From an uncultured Oscillospiraceae bacterium (GTDB taxonomy: Bacteria > Bacillota > Clostridia > Oscillospirales > Oscillospiraceae), in assembly GCA_944385365.1 (NCBI GenBank), contig CALWWW010000023.1, forward strand, positions 1 through 37,005: DNA of 37,005 nt, in the 5' to 3' direction. Positions 29,485-37,005 of the stretch are shown in pieces (the first letter of the stretch is position 1; every line of letters starts with the position of its first letter). Both the position numbers and the translations under genes were made by a program. A model generated the notes under the pieces. The model was not told the origin of the DNA and searched no databases. It was given only the letters and a program-made list of their open reading frames with translations.

Positions 29485-32400
29485 ATGAGAAAACTGAAAC
29501 GATGGACGGCGGCGCTGCTGTGTGCGGTGCTGCTGCTGGGCCTGCTGCCCACCGCAGCCCTGGCGGCAGACGGCGGCTGGGCCCAAAGCGCGGTGGATAC
29601 CCTCAACGGGATTTACCAGACGTCGGTATTTTCCACTGACGATACCGCACCCATGACCGTGGGCGACGCCCGAATGGTTTTGACCGCCATGGGCAGTTCC
29701 GACGATGCTCTGACCGGCGGGGAGGGGGACCGGCTGACCCGCGCCATGGCCTGTGAAGTTCTGGCCGACGCCTTTTCCCTGTCCATCCCGGCGGGCCGGA
29801 GCGCCATTGCATATCTGTATGAAAACAACATCATCAACGGCGTGGGAGACGGTAATCTGAATGAGACCGGTTCTGTCACCTTGGCCCAGTTCGCCGTGCT
29901 GGCCTACCGGATTCTGAACCACACCGGCGGCGGCATGGGGTCATCCATTGACGGACTGAAACCGGGTACCGACGAATTTTACGCCTGGTTGTACCTGGCG
30001 GTGCGTAAGTGCGTCCCGTTTTCCGTGGTGAATACGCCCATCGGTACGGCAACCATCGAAACGTATACTGGCTCGTCCTTAAAGCCCAACCAACCGGCGG
30101 ACCGGGTGGTTTATGAGGTCAGCACCCAGTCCAAAACCGGTGAAGCCATCTGGGATGCCTGGGAGGCTGCACTGAGCGACCCGAACATCGGCGGTCGGAC
30201 CGACTTTATCGCCCCCGATTATGATGCACGGGATACGGTGTTGGAAGCGGCCACCAAGATGGTTCAACAGTTTGCGGCAGCGAATTACCAGGGGAATATT
30301 GAAGTGTTCCACGATGTGACGCCGGATAACTGGTACTATGACGGCATCCTCTATCTGACGGACCGGCAGTATATCATCGGCTATGGCGACGGCCAGTTCG
30401 GTGCTGATGACCGCGCGCCGCGGTATGAATTTGCCGTGCTGCTGTCCACCGTAGACGAGACCGTGCCCGCAACGGTGCAGGGACCGGACCGCATTCTGCG
30501 TTCCATTGAAAACGTATTGCAAAAAGGCTATATGACCGGTTCCGGCCAGGAGGAAACCGAAAATTGGGACCCATTTGCAGACGATTACTGGACCACAACC
30601 GTCACCCGGGAGGAAGCCACGGTGGGCATCCTCAAGATGCTGGAAGCCACAGAGGGCATCGATACCACCAGTGACAATCTGGCCATTCTGGACCGCTTTA
30701 CCGATCAGGGACAGATTGCGTTGGAAGCGTCCAAACCCTATCTGGCCTACGCTGTCAGCATGGGACTGCTGAACGGTACCAGCTCCACGACATTGTCCCC
30801 CAATGGGGAGACAACCCGCGCACAAATCGGCGTCCTCCTGTACCGCACGCTGATCGGTGTGGATGCCAGCAAAATGAAAGATTACGCCGACAATACGGCC
30901 TATGCCATACGGCCGGATACTACCCTGGTCTACGCTGTACAGCCGGATACCACCTTGGTTCGGACGTACATTGCCCCGCTGGCAGATACCGCAAACACCC
31001 TGACCTTGCGGGAGGACTGGCGGCTGACATCCGATCTGGACTTGCAGGTTCCGGCAGGTACGACGCTGACCATCGACGGCAACGGCCACTATATTTATGA
31101 AATGGGCGGTATGCTGCAAAACAGCGGTTTGGGCCAGGTGGTCTTTACAGCGGGAACGATTCTCTATCCCGCCGGGGAAAGCGGTCCCTGTACAACGGAG
31201 ACCTCCAACCAACTGATGGCAGCCCGGCAGCCCCACACGGTGACGGTTCTCCCGTCCAATAACGGTTCTATCACAGCCAGTGCGGCCACGGCCCAAATGG
31301 GCCAGACCGTGACCCTGACCGTGACACCGGCCAGCGGCTACCGCCTGGAAACCTTGACCGTCACCGACGGAGCGGGACAGGCTGTGACGCTCAACGGTGA
31401 TACATTTGTCATGCCTGCCAGTGATGTGACCATTACAGCCACCTTTGGCGTCCAGTCCGGCGGCGGCTCCACCGGCGGAGGTTCCACCGGCGGCAGTCCG
31501 TCCTCGGGTGGTACGGCTTCCGGCAATCAGACGGAAACCACCACCAACCCGGACGGTTCCACCACTACAACCGTGACCAATCCGGATGGTACCGTCACGG
31601 AGACCACCCAGTTCACCGACGGCTCCAAGGAAGTCGTGGAGACCAAGAAGGACGGCACGGTAACCACCACAACCACCGACCGCACCGGAAACAAGACCCA
31701 GGTTGTAGAGAACCCCGACGGCTCCAGCCGGACCACCGTGAAGAACGTGGACGGTTCCGGCTCCGTCACGGAGGTGACTGCCAGCGGCAGCGTGGCTGCA
31801 CACGTTACGCTGTCCGAAACTGCCGCAGCGGCAGGCGGGACGGTGACCCTGCCCATGCCGGATGTCCCGGTGACCACCCGCTGGGAGAGCGCCCCCACGA
31901 TTACCGTGGACCTGCCCGGACGCCATACGGTAGCAATTCCCGTTGAGAATCCCACCTCCGGCACCGTGGCCGTTCTGGTGGGGGAGGATGGCACGGAAAC
32001 CGTACTCCAGACCAGTATTCCCACAGAGAATGGCGTCGTTGTGACACTTTCTGACGGCGATACGGTGAAAATCGTGGACAACAGCAAGCGCTTTACAGAC
32101 GTTCCCGCTGGCTACTGGGGTGCGGACGCTGTGAACTTTGCCGCCAGCCGGGAGCTGTTCGGCGGTACCAGCGCCACGACGTTCTCCACGGATGCAGCCA
32201 TGACCCGCGCCATGTTCGTAACGGTCCTGGCCCGGTTGGAGGGTGTGGATACCGATACGGGCAGCACCTGGTATGAGGCCGGGCAGCAGTGGGCGATGGC
32301 CCATGGTATTTCCGATGGCTCCAACCTGGACCAGGCTTTGACCCGGGAGCAGCTGGCAACCATGCTTTATCGCTATGCGGGCAGCCCCGCCGTCAGCGGC

Positions 32401-32577
32401 AGTCTGAGTAGCAATGCCGATGGTGCCGCCGTCAGCGACTGGGCGAAAACCGCTATGATTTGGGCCGTGGAGGGCGGTTTGATTACAGGAACCGGCAGCG
32501 GCTTGCAGCCCCAGGGAACGGCTACCAGAGCGCAGGTGGCGACTATTTTGATGCGGTTCCTGGAAACACACCCCTAA
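29485..32577 (+). CDS. Secreted S-layer-homology (SLH) surface protein
   Basis: A 1,030-residue exported protein with a signal peptide (AALLCAVLLLGLLPTAALAA; cleavage about residue 28). SLH-type repeats appear in the first half, for example FHDVTPDNWYYDGILYLTDR near 274 and a YLAYAVSMGLLNGTSS unit near 415-460. A 10-residue tandem repeat (YAIRPDTTLV/YAVQPDTTLV) is at 473-492. A bacterial Ig-like repeat domain (HTVTVLPSNNGSITASA) starts near 583, followed by a GGGSTGG linker near 659. A Thr-rich stretch of NPDGS/TDGS units covers about 680-760. Three SLH repeats fill 869-1030 (RFTDVPAGYWGADAVNFAAS), which should bind the pyruvylated wall polymer. AGGAGG lies 8 nt before the ATG. No enzyme domain was recognised; adhesion or wall structure is likely. 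Confidence 0.88.
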   Translation: MRKLKRWTAALLCAVLLLGLLPTAALAADGGWAQSAVDTLNGIYQTSVFSTDDTAPMTVGDARMVLTAMGSSDDALTGGEGDRLTRAMACEVLADAFSLSIPAGRSAIAYLYENNIINGVGDGNLNETGSVTLAQFAVLAYRILNHTGGGMGSSIDGLKPGTDEFYAWLYLAVRKCVPFSVVNTPIGTATIETYTGSSLKPNQPADRVVYEVSTQSKTGEAIWDAWEAALSDPNIGGRTDFIAPDYDARDTVLEAATKMVQQFAAANYQGNIEVFHDVTPDNWYYDGILYLTDRQYIIGYGDGQFGADDRAPRYEFAVLLSTVDETVPATVQGPDRILRSIENVLQKGYMTGSGQEETENWDPFADDYWTTTVTREEATVGILKMLEATEGIDTTSDNLAILDRFTDQGQIALEASKPYLAYAVSMGLLNGTSSTTLSPNGETTRAQIGVLLYRTLIGVDASKMKDYADNTAYAIRPDTTLVYAVQPDTTLVRTYIAPLADTANTLTLREDWRLTSDLDLQVPAGTTLTIDGNGHYIYEMGGMLQNSGLGQVVFTAGTILYPAGESGPCTTETSNQLMAARQPHTVTVLPSNNGSITASAATAQMGQTVTLTVTPASGYRLETLTVTDGAGQAVTLNGDTFVMPASDVTITATFGVQSGGGSTGGGSTGGSPSSGGTASGNQTETTTNPDGSTTTTVTNPDGTVTETTQFTDGSKEVVETKKDGTVTTTTTDRTGNKTQVVENPDGSSRTTVKNVDGSGSVTEVTASGSVAAHVTLSETAAAAGGTVTLPMPDVPVTTRWESAPTITVDLPGRHTVAIPVENPTSGTVAVLVGEDGTETVLQTSIPTENGVVVTLSDGDTVKIVDNSKRFTDVPAGYWGADAVNFAASRELFGGTSATTFSTDAAMTRAMFVTVLARLEGVDTDTGSTWYEAGQQWAMAHGISDGSNLDQALTREQLATMLYRYAGSPAVSGSLSSNADGAAVSDWAKTAMIWAVEGGLITGTGSGLQPQGTATRAQVATILMRFLETHP
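30901..30960 (+). repeat. 30-bp in-frame tandem duplication in the SLH gene
   Basis: Two adjacent 30-bp units encode YAIRPDTTLV and YAVQPDTTLV. Most differences are in third positions, so the duplication is not very recent. Confidence 0.85.
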
Positions 32578-32616
32578 GTAATATGTTCTAAAAGAAAAAT
32601 TGCAGGTAAATTTTAA

Positions 32617-32666
32617 AGGCGCAGGGGATCGAACCTTGACGGGTTCAATCCCCTGCGCCTGTTTTT
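32617..32666 (+). terminator. Terminator of the SLH gene
   Basis: aggcgcaggggatcgaacc (32617-32635) pairs with gggttcaatcccctgcgcct (32641-32660) with one C-A mismatch, followed by gttttt. It resembles a tRNA T-arm plus acceptor end on both strands, but no tRNA body is present. Confidence 0.85.
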
Positions 32667-32857
32667 GCGGCTGCAATGACGGCATCCAATAACGCTGCTT
32701 TTTCCGCTGAGGGGCAGCGCAGCGTTTGTATGTAGCGATGGACCAGATCGGCATGGACACCGGCAACGCGTTTCGCCAGTTCCTGCCGTCCGGCTTCTGT
32801 TTTTGGGGCATGGACAATCACATGGATTGGAGCGCTTTTTCTGCTGATACCACCCAC
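32645..32857 (-). pseudogene. Small conserved-type hypothetical protein, start codon unclear
   Basis: Up to 70 codons are open. The peptide SAPIHVIVHAPKTEAGRQEL, then AKRVAGVHADLVHRYIQTLR with CPSAEKAALLDAVIAAAK, looks like a real protein. I recall similar IHVxVHxPxTxEGRxELAxR peptides near mobile elements, with low confidence. The best ribosome binding site, GGGAGG, lies 8 nt before an ATC codon (32848) where ATG would be expected. The only upstream in-frame start, GTG at 32857, directly abuts that site. Either the start has been lost, making this a pseudogene, or a non-standard start is used. The 3' end lies inside the SLH terminator hairpin. Confidence 0.45.
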
Positions 32858-32986
32858 CTCCCGACAGTGCAATCTATGCGGGAGAGACGGTCCGCTAGAC
32901 CCAATGTTTTGCAGGAGCGGGTGGGGACCTTGGCTGTGGGTTCCATTTATCAAGAACAGGACTGCTTTTTGCGTTAAAATGCTTAA

Positions 32987-33236
32987 TTTTTAATGAAATG
33001 CTGCCGAAATAAAATAGAGTATATGGATACTGGGACTGGACCGAATTGTTTTGGATTCTGTGGGAGAATCGCGGTCAGGCAGTCGGCCAACTGACATTTG
33101 GTGGCTCCGTTACGTTGTCAGATTGGCAGCGCAATCATTTCTTCCGATTGCAGGTGCATACCATGAGACTGTCCCGATGACCGGGAAGCACGAGGTCCTG
33201 TAACATATCTATCATTTGTTGAGAAGAAGGGTTTTT
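32987..33236 (+). promoter_or_regulatory. Possible promoter and long leader of the EAL gene
   Basis: TTTTTA (32987-32992) and TAAAAT (33010-33015) are 17 bp apart. If used, the mRNA would have a leader of about 215 nt. It holds several short stems, among them ctgaca...tgtcag, gcaatc...gattgc and tcccg...cggga. It does not match the c-di-GMP-I or c-di-GMP-II riboswitch cores as I know them. Confidence 0.35.
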
Positions 33237-35516
33237 ATGAATGCGCAGCGAATTCGGGCGAGCTTAAAAAAGCTGCTGGCAATCTTTATTGTCATTTGCC
33301 TATTGCTGGGAGGGGTTGCCCAATATCTGTTCCGCTCTGTTTCAGACCTCTATCTGGTGTCTGTGCAGGGACGGCTGGAAGAACGGGCGTTGCAATATAA
33401 AAAATCATTCCTGTTCAAAATGAATTCGGATTTGCAGATGCTGCGTGCAATGGCCTGCATGTTGGAAGATGCGGAACAAAACGCCACCCTGGACGATACC
33501 GGAAGATTGATGTCCAATCTGTGGGACGCCAGTATCACGGCGGGATTTGGCTGTCTGCGGTACTTTGATGTTCAGGGAGCGGGAAAACAGCTGCGTTCCG
33601 GCGAAGCGGTTACCACCATTCAGCTGGACCAACAGGTGGTGGAACTCCAGACGGTTGTGCAGCAGGCGCTGCAAGGGGAGCCGGCGTCCTCCAGTGCGTT
33701 CTATGACGCGTATTTGGGCTACAATGTTGTGGGGTACGCCGCGCCGGTGTACTCCAACGGCCAGATCAGCGGTGTATTGGCCTGCTCAGTCAGTACGGAA
33801 ACCTATGCGGAAATTCTGACCTGTGTCAGTTCCATCAGCGACATCGGAGCCGTCGCAGTGCTGAGCGCCGATGGGGAAGTGTTTGCTTCCACACGGACCC
33901 ACCAGTCTCAGGGGTTCTATGATCTGAATGGTTCCGACTATCTGAATGAAGAACTGTGCGGCAGGTTTATGCAGGCCTTGGCTGCGGAGGAACCCCAGTT
34001 TTTTGAGTTTACGCGCAATCATGTATCCCTGTATGCCTGTGTGATGCCGATGGGGATCAATACAGACAAAATTATCATCGTGGATACGGACAAAGGCGTC
34101 AGCGACGCCGTTTCGGATGTGGTGCGCTATGCGCATCTGATTGCGATTCTCTTTGCCGGAACGTCGATTCTGTTTGCTCTGGCCGTGCTGTGGCTGAACC
34201 GGCGGTACAGTATGCAGCTGCTCCAGGTGGCGTATCATGACCGGTTGACCGGGGCCTATAATCGTTATAAATTCTTCCAGCTCCTGGACCAGCGCCGCAA
34301 GAAGAATACGGCGTATACCGTCGCTGCCATCAATATCCGAAAGTTCAAATATATCAATGAATTGTTCAGCTCGGACCGTTCGGACCAGCTGCTCAAGGAT
34401 ATCTGCGCTGCGTTGCAGCGCTGTATGGAGCCGGGAGAGTTTTTTTGCCGGGATACGGCGGATACGTTTGCCATTTGTCTGAATACCGCGGACAGAGAAC
34501 GGGCCAAGGAGCGGCTGAACGCCATATTGGAACAATTAAAAGACAGCGGCCAGAACATGCACCCCACCTATCCGGTCACCTTCTATGGAGGATGCGCCAC
34601 GCCGGATGACTGTGTGGATAAAAACAGCAATGAGGAACTGATGAGCCATGTGATGCTGGCCCTGAGCTATGCCAAGCAATCGCAGCAAGCCACAGTTACC
34701 TTCTATGATTCCAAAGCCCATGACCGGGAAACGCTGAATAATTACATTGAGAATCGTATGGAATGGGCGCTGGAACACGGAGAATTCCAAATGTATTTTC
34801 AGCCCAAAATGGATTTGCAGAACCATACGATCAGCGGTGCGGAAGCGCTGGTGCGCTGGATTGTGGACGGCAAACAGACCATCTTCCCGGACCAGTTTAT
34901 CCCTCTGTTTGAACGGAATGGGTTCTGTATCAAGCTGGATTTCTACATGGTAGAAGAAGCCTGCAAGCAGATTCGGGCCTGGATGGACGACGGACGGTCT
35001 CCGATTCCCATTTCGGTCAATCAGACCAAGCTGCTGCTCTATGAAGATGACTATGTAGAGCGTCTGTGCGCCATCACCCGAAAGTATGACGTTCCCAACC
35101 GATACATTACGCTGGAGATTTTGGAAGGACTGGCGCTGGAAAATCCGGAAAAGGTTGCTGTTTGCATCGATCAGCTCCATAGCCATGGGTTCTCCATCTC
35201 CATGGACGATTTCGGCAACGGCTATGCGTCTCTGACGACATTGAGCCAGCTCCAGATCGATGAGCTGAAACTGGACCGTTCGTTTTTGCTGCAGGCCGAT
35301 CAGAACACAGAGCACAACCGCCGCAAGATTCTGGAAGTCGTCATCGAGGTGGCAAAACGACTGCATATTTCCATCGTGGCGGAGGGAATTGAGACGGAAG
35401 CCCATGAACAGCTGATGCGGGAGATGCACTGTAATTACGGTCAGGGCTACTTCTATAGCCGGCCCATTCTGGCCGATGAATTTACCGCGAAATTTCTGCA
35501 AAACGACGCCCAGTGA
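33237..35516 (+). CDS. Membrane c-di-GMP phosphodiesterase-like protein (Cache-degenerate GGDEF-EAL)
   Basis: A 759-residue protein with a membrane helix at about 13-35, an extracellular Cache-like sensor region to about 297, a second helix (about 299-322), a GGDEF-type domain (about 340-490) and an EAL domain (about 505-755). The GGDEF site reads RDTADTF, so cyclase activity is not expected. The EAL domain keeps the catalytic set: GAEALVRW, PISVNQTK, LEILEG, SMDDFGNGYAS, LKLDRSF and VAEGIET. It should hydrolyse c-di-GMP in response to an outside signal. The ATG at 33237 is preferred over an upstream TTG at 33216 because AGAAGAAGGG lies in position. A diguanylate cyclase gene follows 74 bp later, giving an opposing pair. 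Confidence 0.88.
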   Translation: MNAQRIRASLKKLLAIFIVICLLLGGVAQYLFRSVSDLYLVSVQGRLEERALQYKKSFLFKMNSDLQMLRAMACMLEDAEQNATLDDTGRLMSNLWDASITAGFGCLRYFDVQGAGKQLRSGEAVTTIQLDQQVVELQTVVQQALQGEPASSSAFYDAYLGYNVVGYAAPVYSNGQISGVLACSVSTETYAEILTCVSSISDIGAVAVLSADGEVFASTRTHQSQGFYDLNGSDYLNEELCGRFMQALAAEEPQFFEFTRNHVSLYACVMPMGINTDKIIIVDTDKGVSDAVSDVVRYAHLIAILFAGTSILFALAVLWLNRRYSMQLLQVAYHDRLTGAYNRYKFFQLLDQRRKKNTAYTVAAINIRKFKYINELFSSDRSDQLLKDICAALQRCMEPGEFFCRDTADTFAICLNTADRERAKERLNAILEQLKDSGQNMHPTYPVTFYGGCATPDDCVDKNSNEELMSHVMLALSYAKQSQQATVTFYDSKAHDRETLNNYIENRMEWALEHGEFQMYFQPKMDLQNHTISGAEALVRWIVDGKQTIFPDQFIPLFERNGFCIKLDFYMVEEACKQIRAWMDDGRSPIPISVNQTKLLLYEDDYVERLCAITRKYDVPNRYITLEILEGLALENPEKVAVCIDQLHSHGFSISMDDFGNGYASLTTLSQLQIDELKLDRSFLLQADQNTEHNRRKILEVVIEVAKRLHISIVAEGIETEAHEQLMREMHCNYGQGYFYSRPILADEFTAKFLQNDAQ

Positions 35517-35549
35517 TGGCGGCTGGAAACATCATTAGAAATCAGAAGA

Positions 35550-35575
35550 AACGCCAAACGAAGCAGTTTGGCGTT
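35550..35575 (+). other. Hairpin between the EAL and GGDEF genes
   Basis: aacgccaaac (35550-35559) pairs with gtttggcgtt (35566-35575) around a 6-nt loop, directly before the GGAGGAG ribosome binding site of the next gene. There is no long T-run. It could be a weak terminator or a processing or stability element that sets the ratio of the two proteins. Confidence 0.55.
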
Positions 35576-35590
35576 TGAGGAGGAGTATCT

Positions 35591-36934
35591 ATGCCTTCCG
35601 ACGCAAATTTGCAATTAGCCCAGCAGGAGTATGATGGGGAATATTGGAAGCAAACCGATAAAGATATTATCAGCGGCCATTGGATCATTGAAATCGAGGA
35701 GAACCAGGAGGCGCGGTTTTACTGCGATAAGGTTGCGCTGACAGCCTTGGAGCTTCCCACCATGGTTTCCCCGGAAGACTACTATAAAATCTGGCAGGAA
35801 AATATCTTTTCATCCCATATCGCAGAAATGCAGCGTCATGTAAACGCCATCGTTCAGGGCGAACAAGGAGATATTACTTACCCATGGAAAAGCCCGTCGG
35901 GAAATACGCTGTATATCCGCAGCATCGGTATGCGGGATATGCGGTACCAAAAGGGCATCCGCCTGGTGGGCACCTTTCAGGAAGTGACCAGCATTATTTT
36001 CAGCGAGCATATCAGCAGACGGACCTACTTGAAATCGGATTATCTGCTGCAAATCCTGGCAGATACCTTTGAAACAGTCCACGTCATCCAGTTCAACAAA
36101 GGGACGATTATGCCGGTCCGTGCCATTATGCCGCTGTTTTGGAATGAGCATACGCTGGACATTCCGCGCTATCTGGAACTGATGGAGAAATTTTTACCGC
36201 CAAAAGACTGTGAACATATCCAAAAGTGCATTGTGGAACAAATGGTATTTGACCATGCAGGCAATCGCGTAACCAAATATTCCTGGGATTTCAAAAGCGA
36301 CGCGCTGAAAAAGGACGGCTGGTATAATATTTTGCTCAGCCTGGACCCCAATGTCAGCAAAGAGGACATGATTGTGGCAGTACGGGATATTTCTGAGCTG
36401 GAAAACAATAAAAATACCATCAACACCCTGAAGCACATATCCGAGATGGACGGTCTGACCCACATCTTTAACCGGGCAGCCATTGAAGCAAAAATCGAGC
36501 AGCACATTCTGGAAAATCCCCAGGAAGCAGGGCTGGTCATGCTGCTGGATATGGATAATTTCAAGCAGGTCAATGATGTATTCGGCCATATGGAAGGGGA
36601 CCAATTCCTCATTGCATTGGCTGAAAAGCTGCAAAGCTATTGCCGCAGCACCGATACGGTCAGCAGGCTGGGCGGCGATGAATTTATGATTTTCATGCGC
36701 AGCGTAAAAAATGAGGATGTGGACCCGCTGGTGCGCCGGATTATCAGAGACATCCGAAAGGAATATTGCCGGGAGGACCTGCACTTTGCGGTAACCGCTT
36801 CGGTGGGCGTTGCGCATTATCCGGAAGATGGGTCGTCGTTCGCGGAATTGTATCACTGTGCGGACCTTGCGCTGTATGAAGCAAAGCACAGGGGAAAAAA
36901 CTGCTACGAACAATACCGGGACATTGCAAAGTAA
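35591..36934 (+). CDS. Diguanylate cyclase with N-terminal PAS-like regions
   Basis: A 447-residue protein without an evident membrane helix. Residues 1-280 look like sensory PAS-type modules: a GxxLYIRSIGMRD-type strand near 110 and IVAVRDISELENNKNTI just before the cyclase, typical of a PAS-to-GGDEF linker. The GGDEF domain (about 285-445) has DGLTHIFNR, DMDNFKQVNDVFGHMEGD, the intact RLGGDEF (361-365) and ASVGVAHYP. An RSTD inhibitory (I-) site lies five residues before GGDEF, so product inhibition by c-di-GMP is expected. GGAGGAG precedes the ATG. It is paired with the upstream EAL protein and followed by a strong terminator. Confidence 0.9.
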   Translation: MPSDANLQLAQQEYDGEYWKQTDKDIISGHWIIEIEENQEARFYCDKVALTALELPTMVSPEDYYKIWQENIFSSHIAEMQRHVNAIVQGEQGDITYPWKSPSGNTLYIRSIGMRDMRYQKGIRLVGTFQEVTSIIFSEHISRRTYLKSDYLLQILADTFETVHVIQFNKGTIMPVRAIMPLFWNEHTLDIPRYLELMEKFLPPKDCEHIQKCIVEQMVFDHAGNRVTKYSWDFKSDALKKDGWYNILLSLDPNVSKEDMIVAVRDISELENNKNTINTLKHISEMDGLTHIFNRAAIEAKIEQHILENPQEAGLVMLLDMDNFKQVNDVFGHMEGDQFLIALAEKLQSYCRSTDTVSRLGGDEFMIFMRSVKNEDVDPLVRRIIRDIRKEYCREDLHFAVTASVGVAHYPEDGSSFAELYHCADLALYEAKHRGKNCYEQYRDIAK

Positions 36935-36955
36935 GCGTCAAACGTAACGGCGCAT

Positions 36956-36999
36956 AGACAATCCCAGCTCCGAAATGATTCTCAGAGCTGGGATTGTCT
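36956..36999. terminator. Terminator downstream of the diguanylate cyclase gene
   Basis: Arms 36956-36970 and 36985-36999 are perfectly complementary over 15 bp with a 14-nt loop, at the right edge of the window. ctcatcat follows. Confidence 0.75.
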
Positions 37000-37005
37000 C
37001 ATCAT

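Noticed and set aside
32617-32666. Possible tRNA 3' end (GGTTCAATCCCC followed by CTGCGCC)
   Set aside because: Only a T-arm-like hairpin is present on both strands. No D-arm, anticodon arm or CCA context is found, and a T-run follows, so it is a terminator.
33016-33236. c-di-GMP-I or c-di-GMP-II riboswitch
   Set aside because: The conserved cores of these classes were not found, although the gene context would fit.

Overview
The window looks like chromosomal DNA of a GC-rich Clostridium-class Firmicute, most likely an Oscillospiraceae-type gut anaerobe. This is inferred from a 1,437-residue PolC, the pyrH-frr-uppS-cdsA-dxr-rseP-ispG-polC order, the 3' half of a sporulation sigma factor (sigma-K) beside a SpoIVCA-like recombinase, low-GC-type promoters and strong GGAGG ribosome binding sites. 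Intergenic regions are packed with GC-rich hairpin repeats. Coordinates and motifs were read by eye; no database search was possible.

Layout. 1-600: intergenic hairpin repeats. 603-4075: a GNAT acetyltransferase, converging on a CapA-like / dCMP deaminase operon, and a GH25 lysozyme diverging from that operon. 4076-4897: repeats, including a 285-bp copy of the window start. 4898-6586: glutaminyl-tRNA synthetase. 7034-18358: a long collinear housekeeping cluster for UMP kinase, ribosome recycling factor, undecaprenyl diphosphate synthase, CDP-diglyceride synthase, DXP reductoisomerase, site-2 protease, IspG and PolC. It is interrupted by a candidate structured RNA (8324-8486) before uppS and by 640 bp of repeats between cdsA and dxr. 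18359-18963: more repeats with a 42-bp tandem array. 18964-21890: a small membrane-anchored protein, a phosphodiester glycosidase-type protein and a divergent PfkB-family kinase. 21975-23102: a ferredoxin / membrane Fe-S protein / ArsR-type regulator operon.

23234-25403 holds the C-terminal half of sigma-K, broken at an AATGA core, with a large serine recombinase whose stop codon lies in that core. This is the signature of a skin-like intervening element. The N-terminal half of sigK is not in the window. If it exists it must lie beyond 37005, which would put everything from about 23594 to the window end inside the element. That stretch is signalling and surface functions: a hemerythrin-CheX fusion, an HTH protein translationally coupled to a transmembrane Ser/Thr kinase with a leucine-rich-repeat sensor, an XRE regulator divergent from a 1,030-residue SLH surface protein, and a c-di-GMP phosphodiesterase-like / diguanylate cyclase pair.

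The strongest candidates for something undescribed are the structured element before uppS, the modular stacks of TGCG-loop hairpins that follow genes in the direction of transcription, the shared hairpin found at three convergent gene ends, and the possible skin-like element with signalling cargo.
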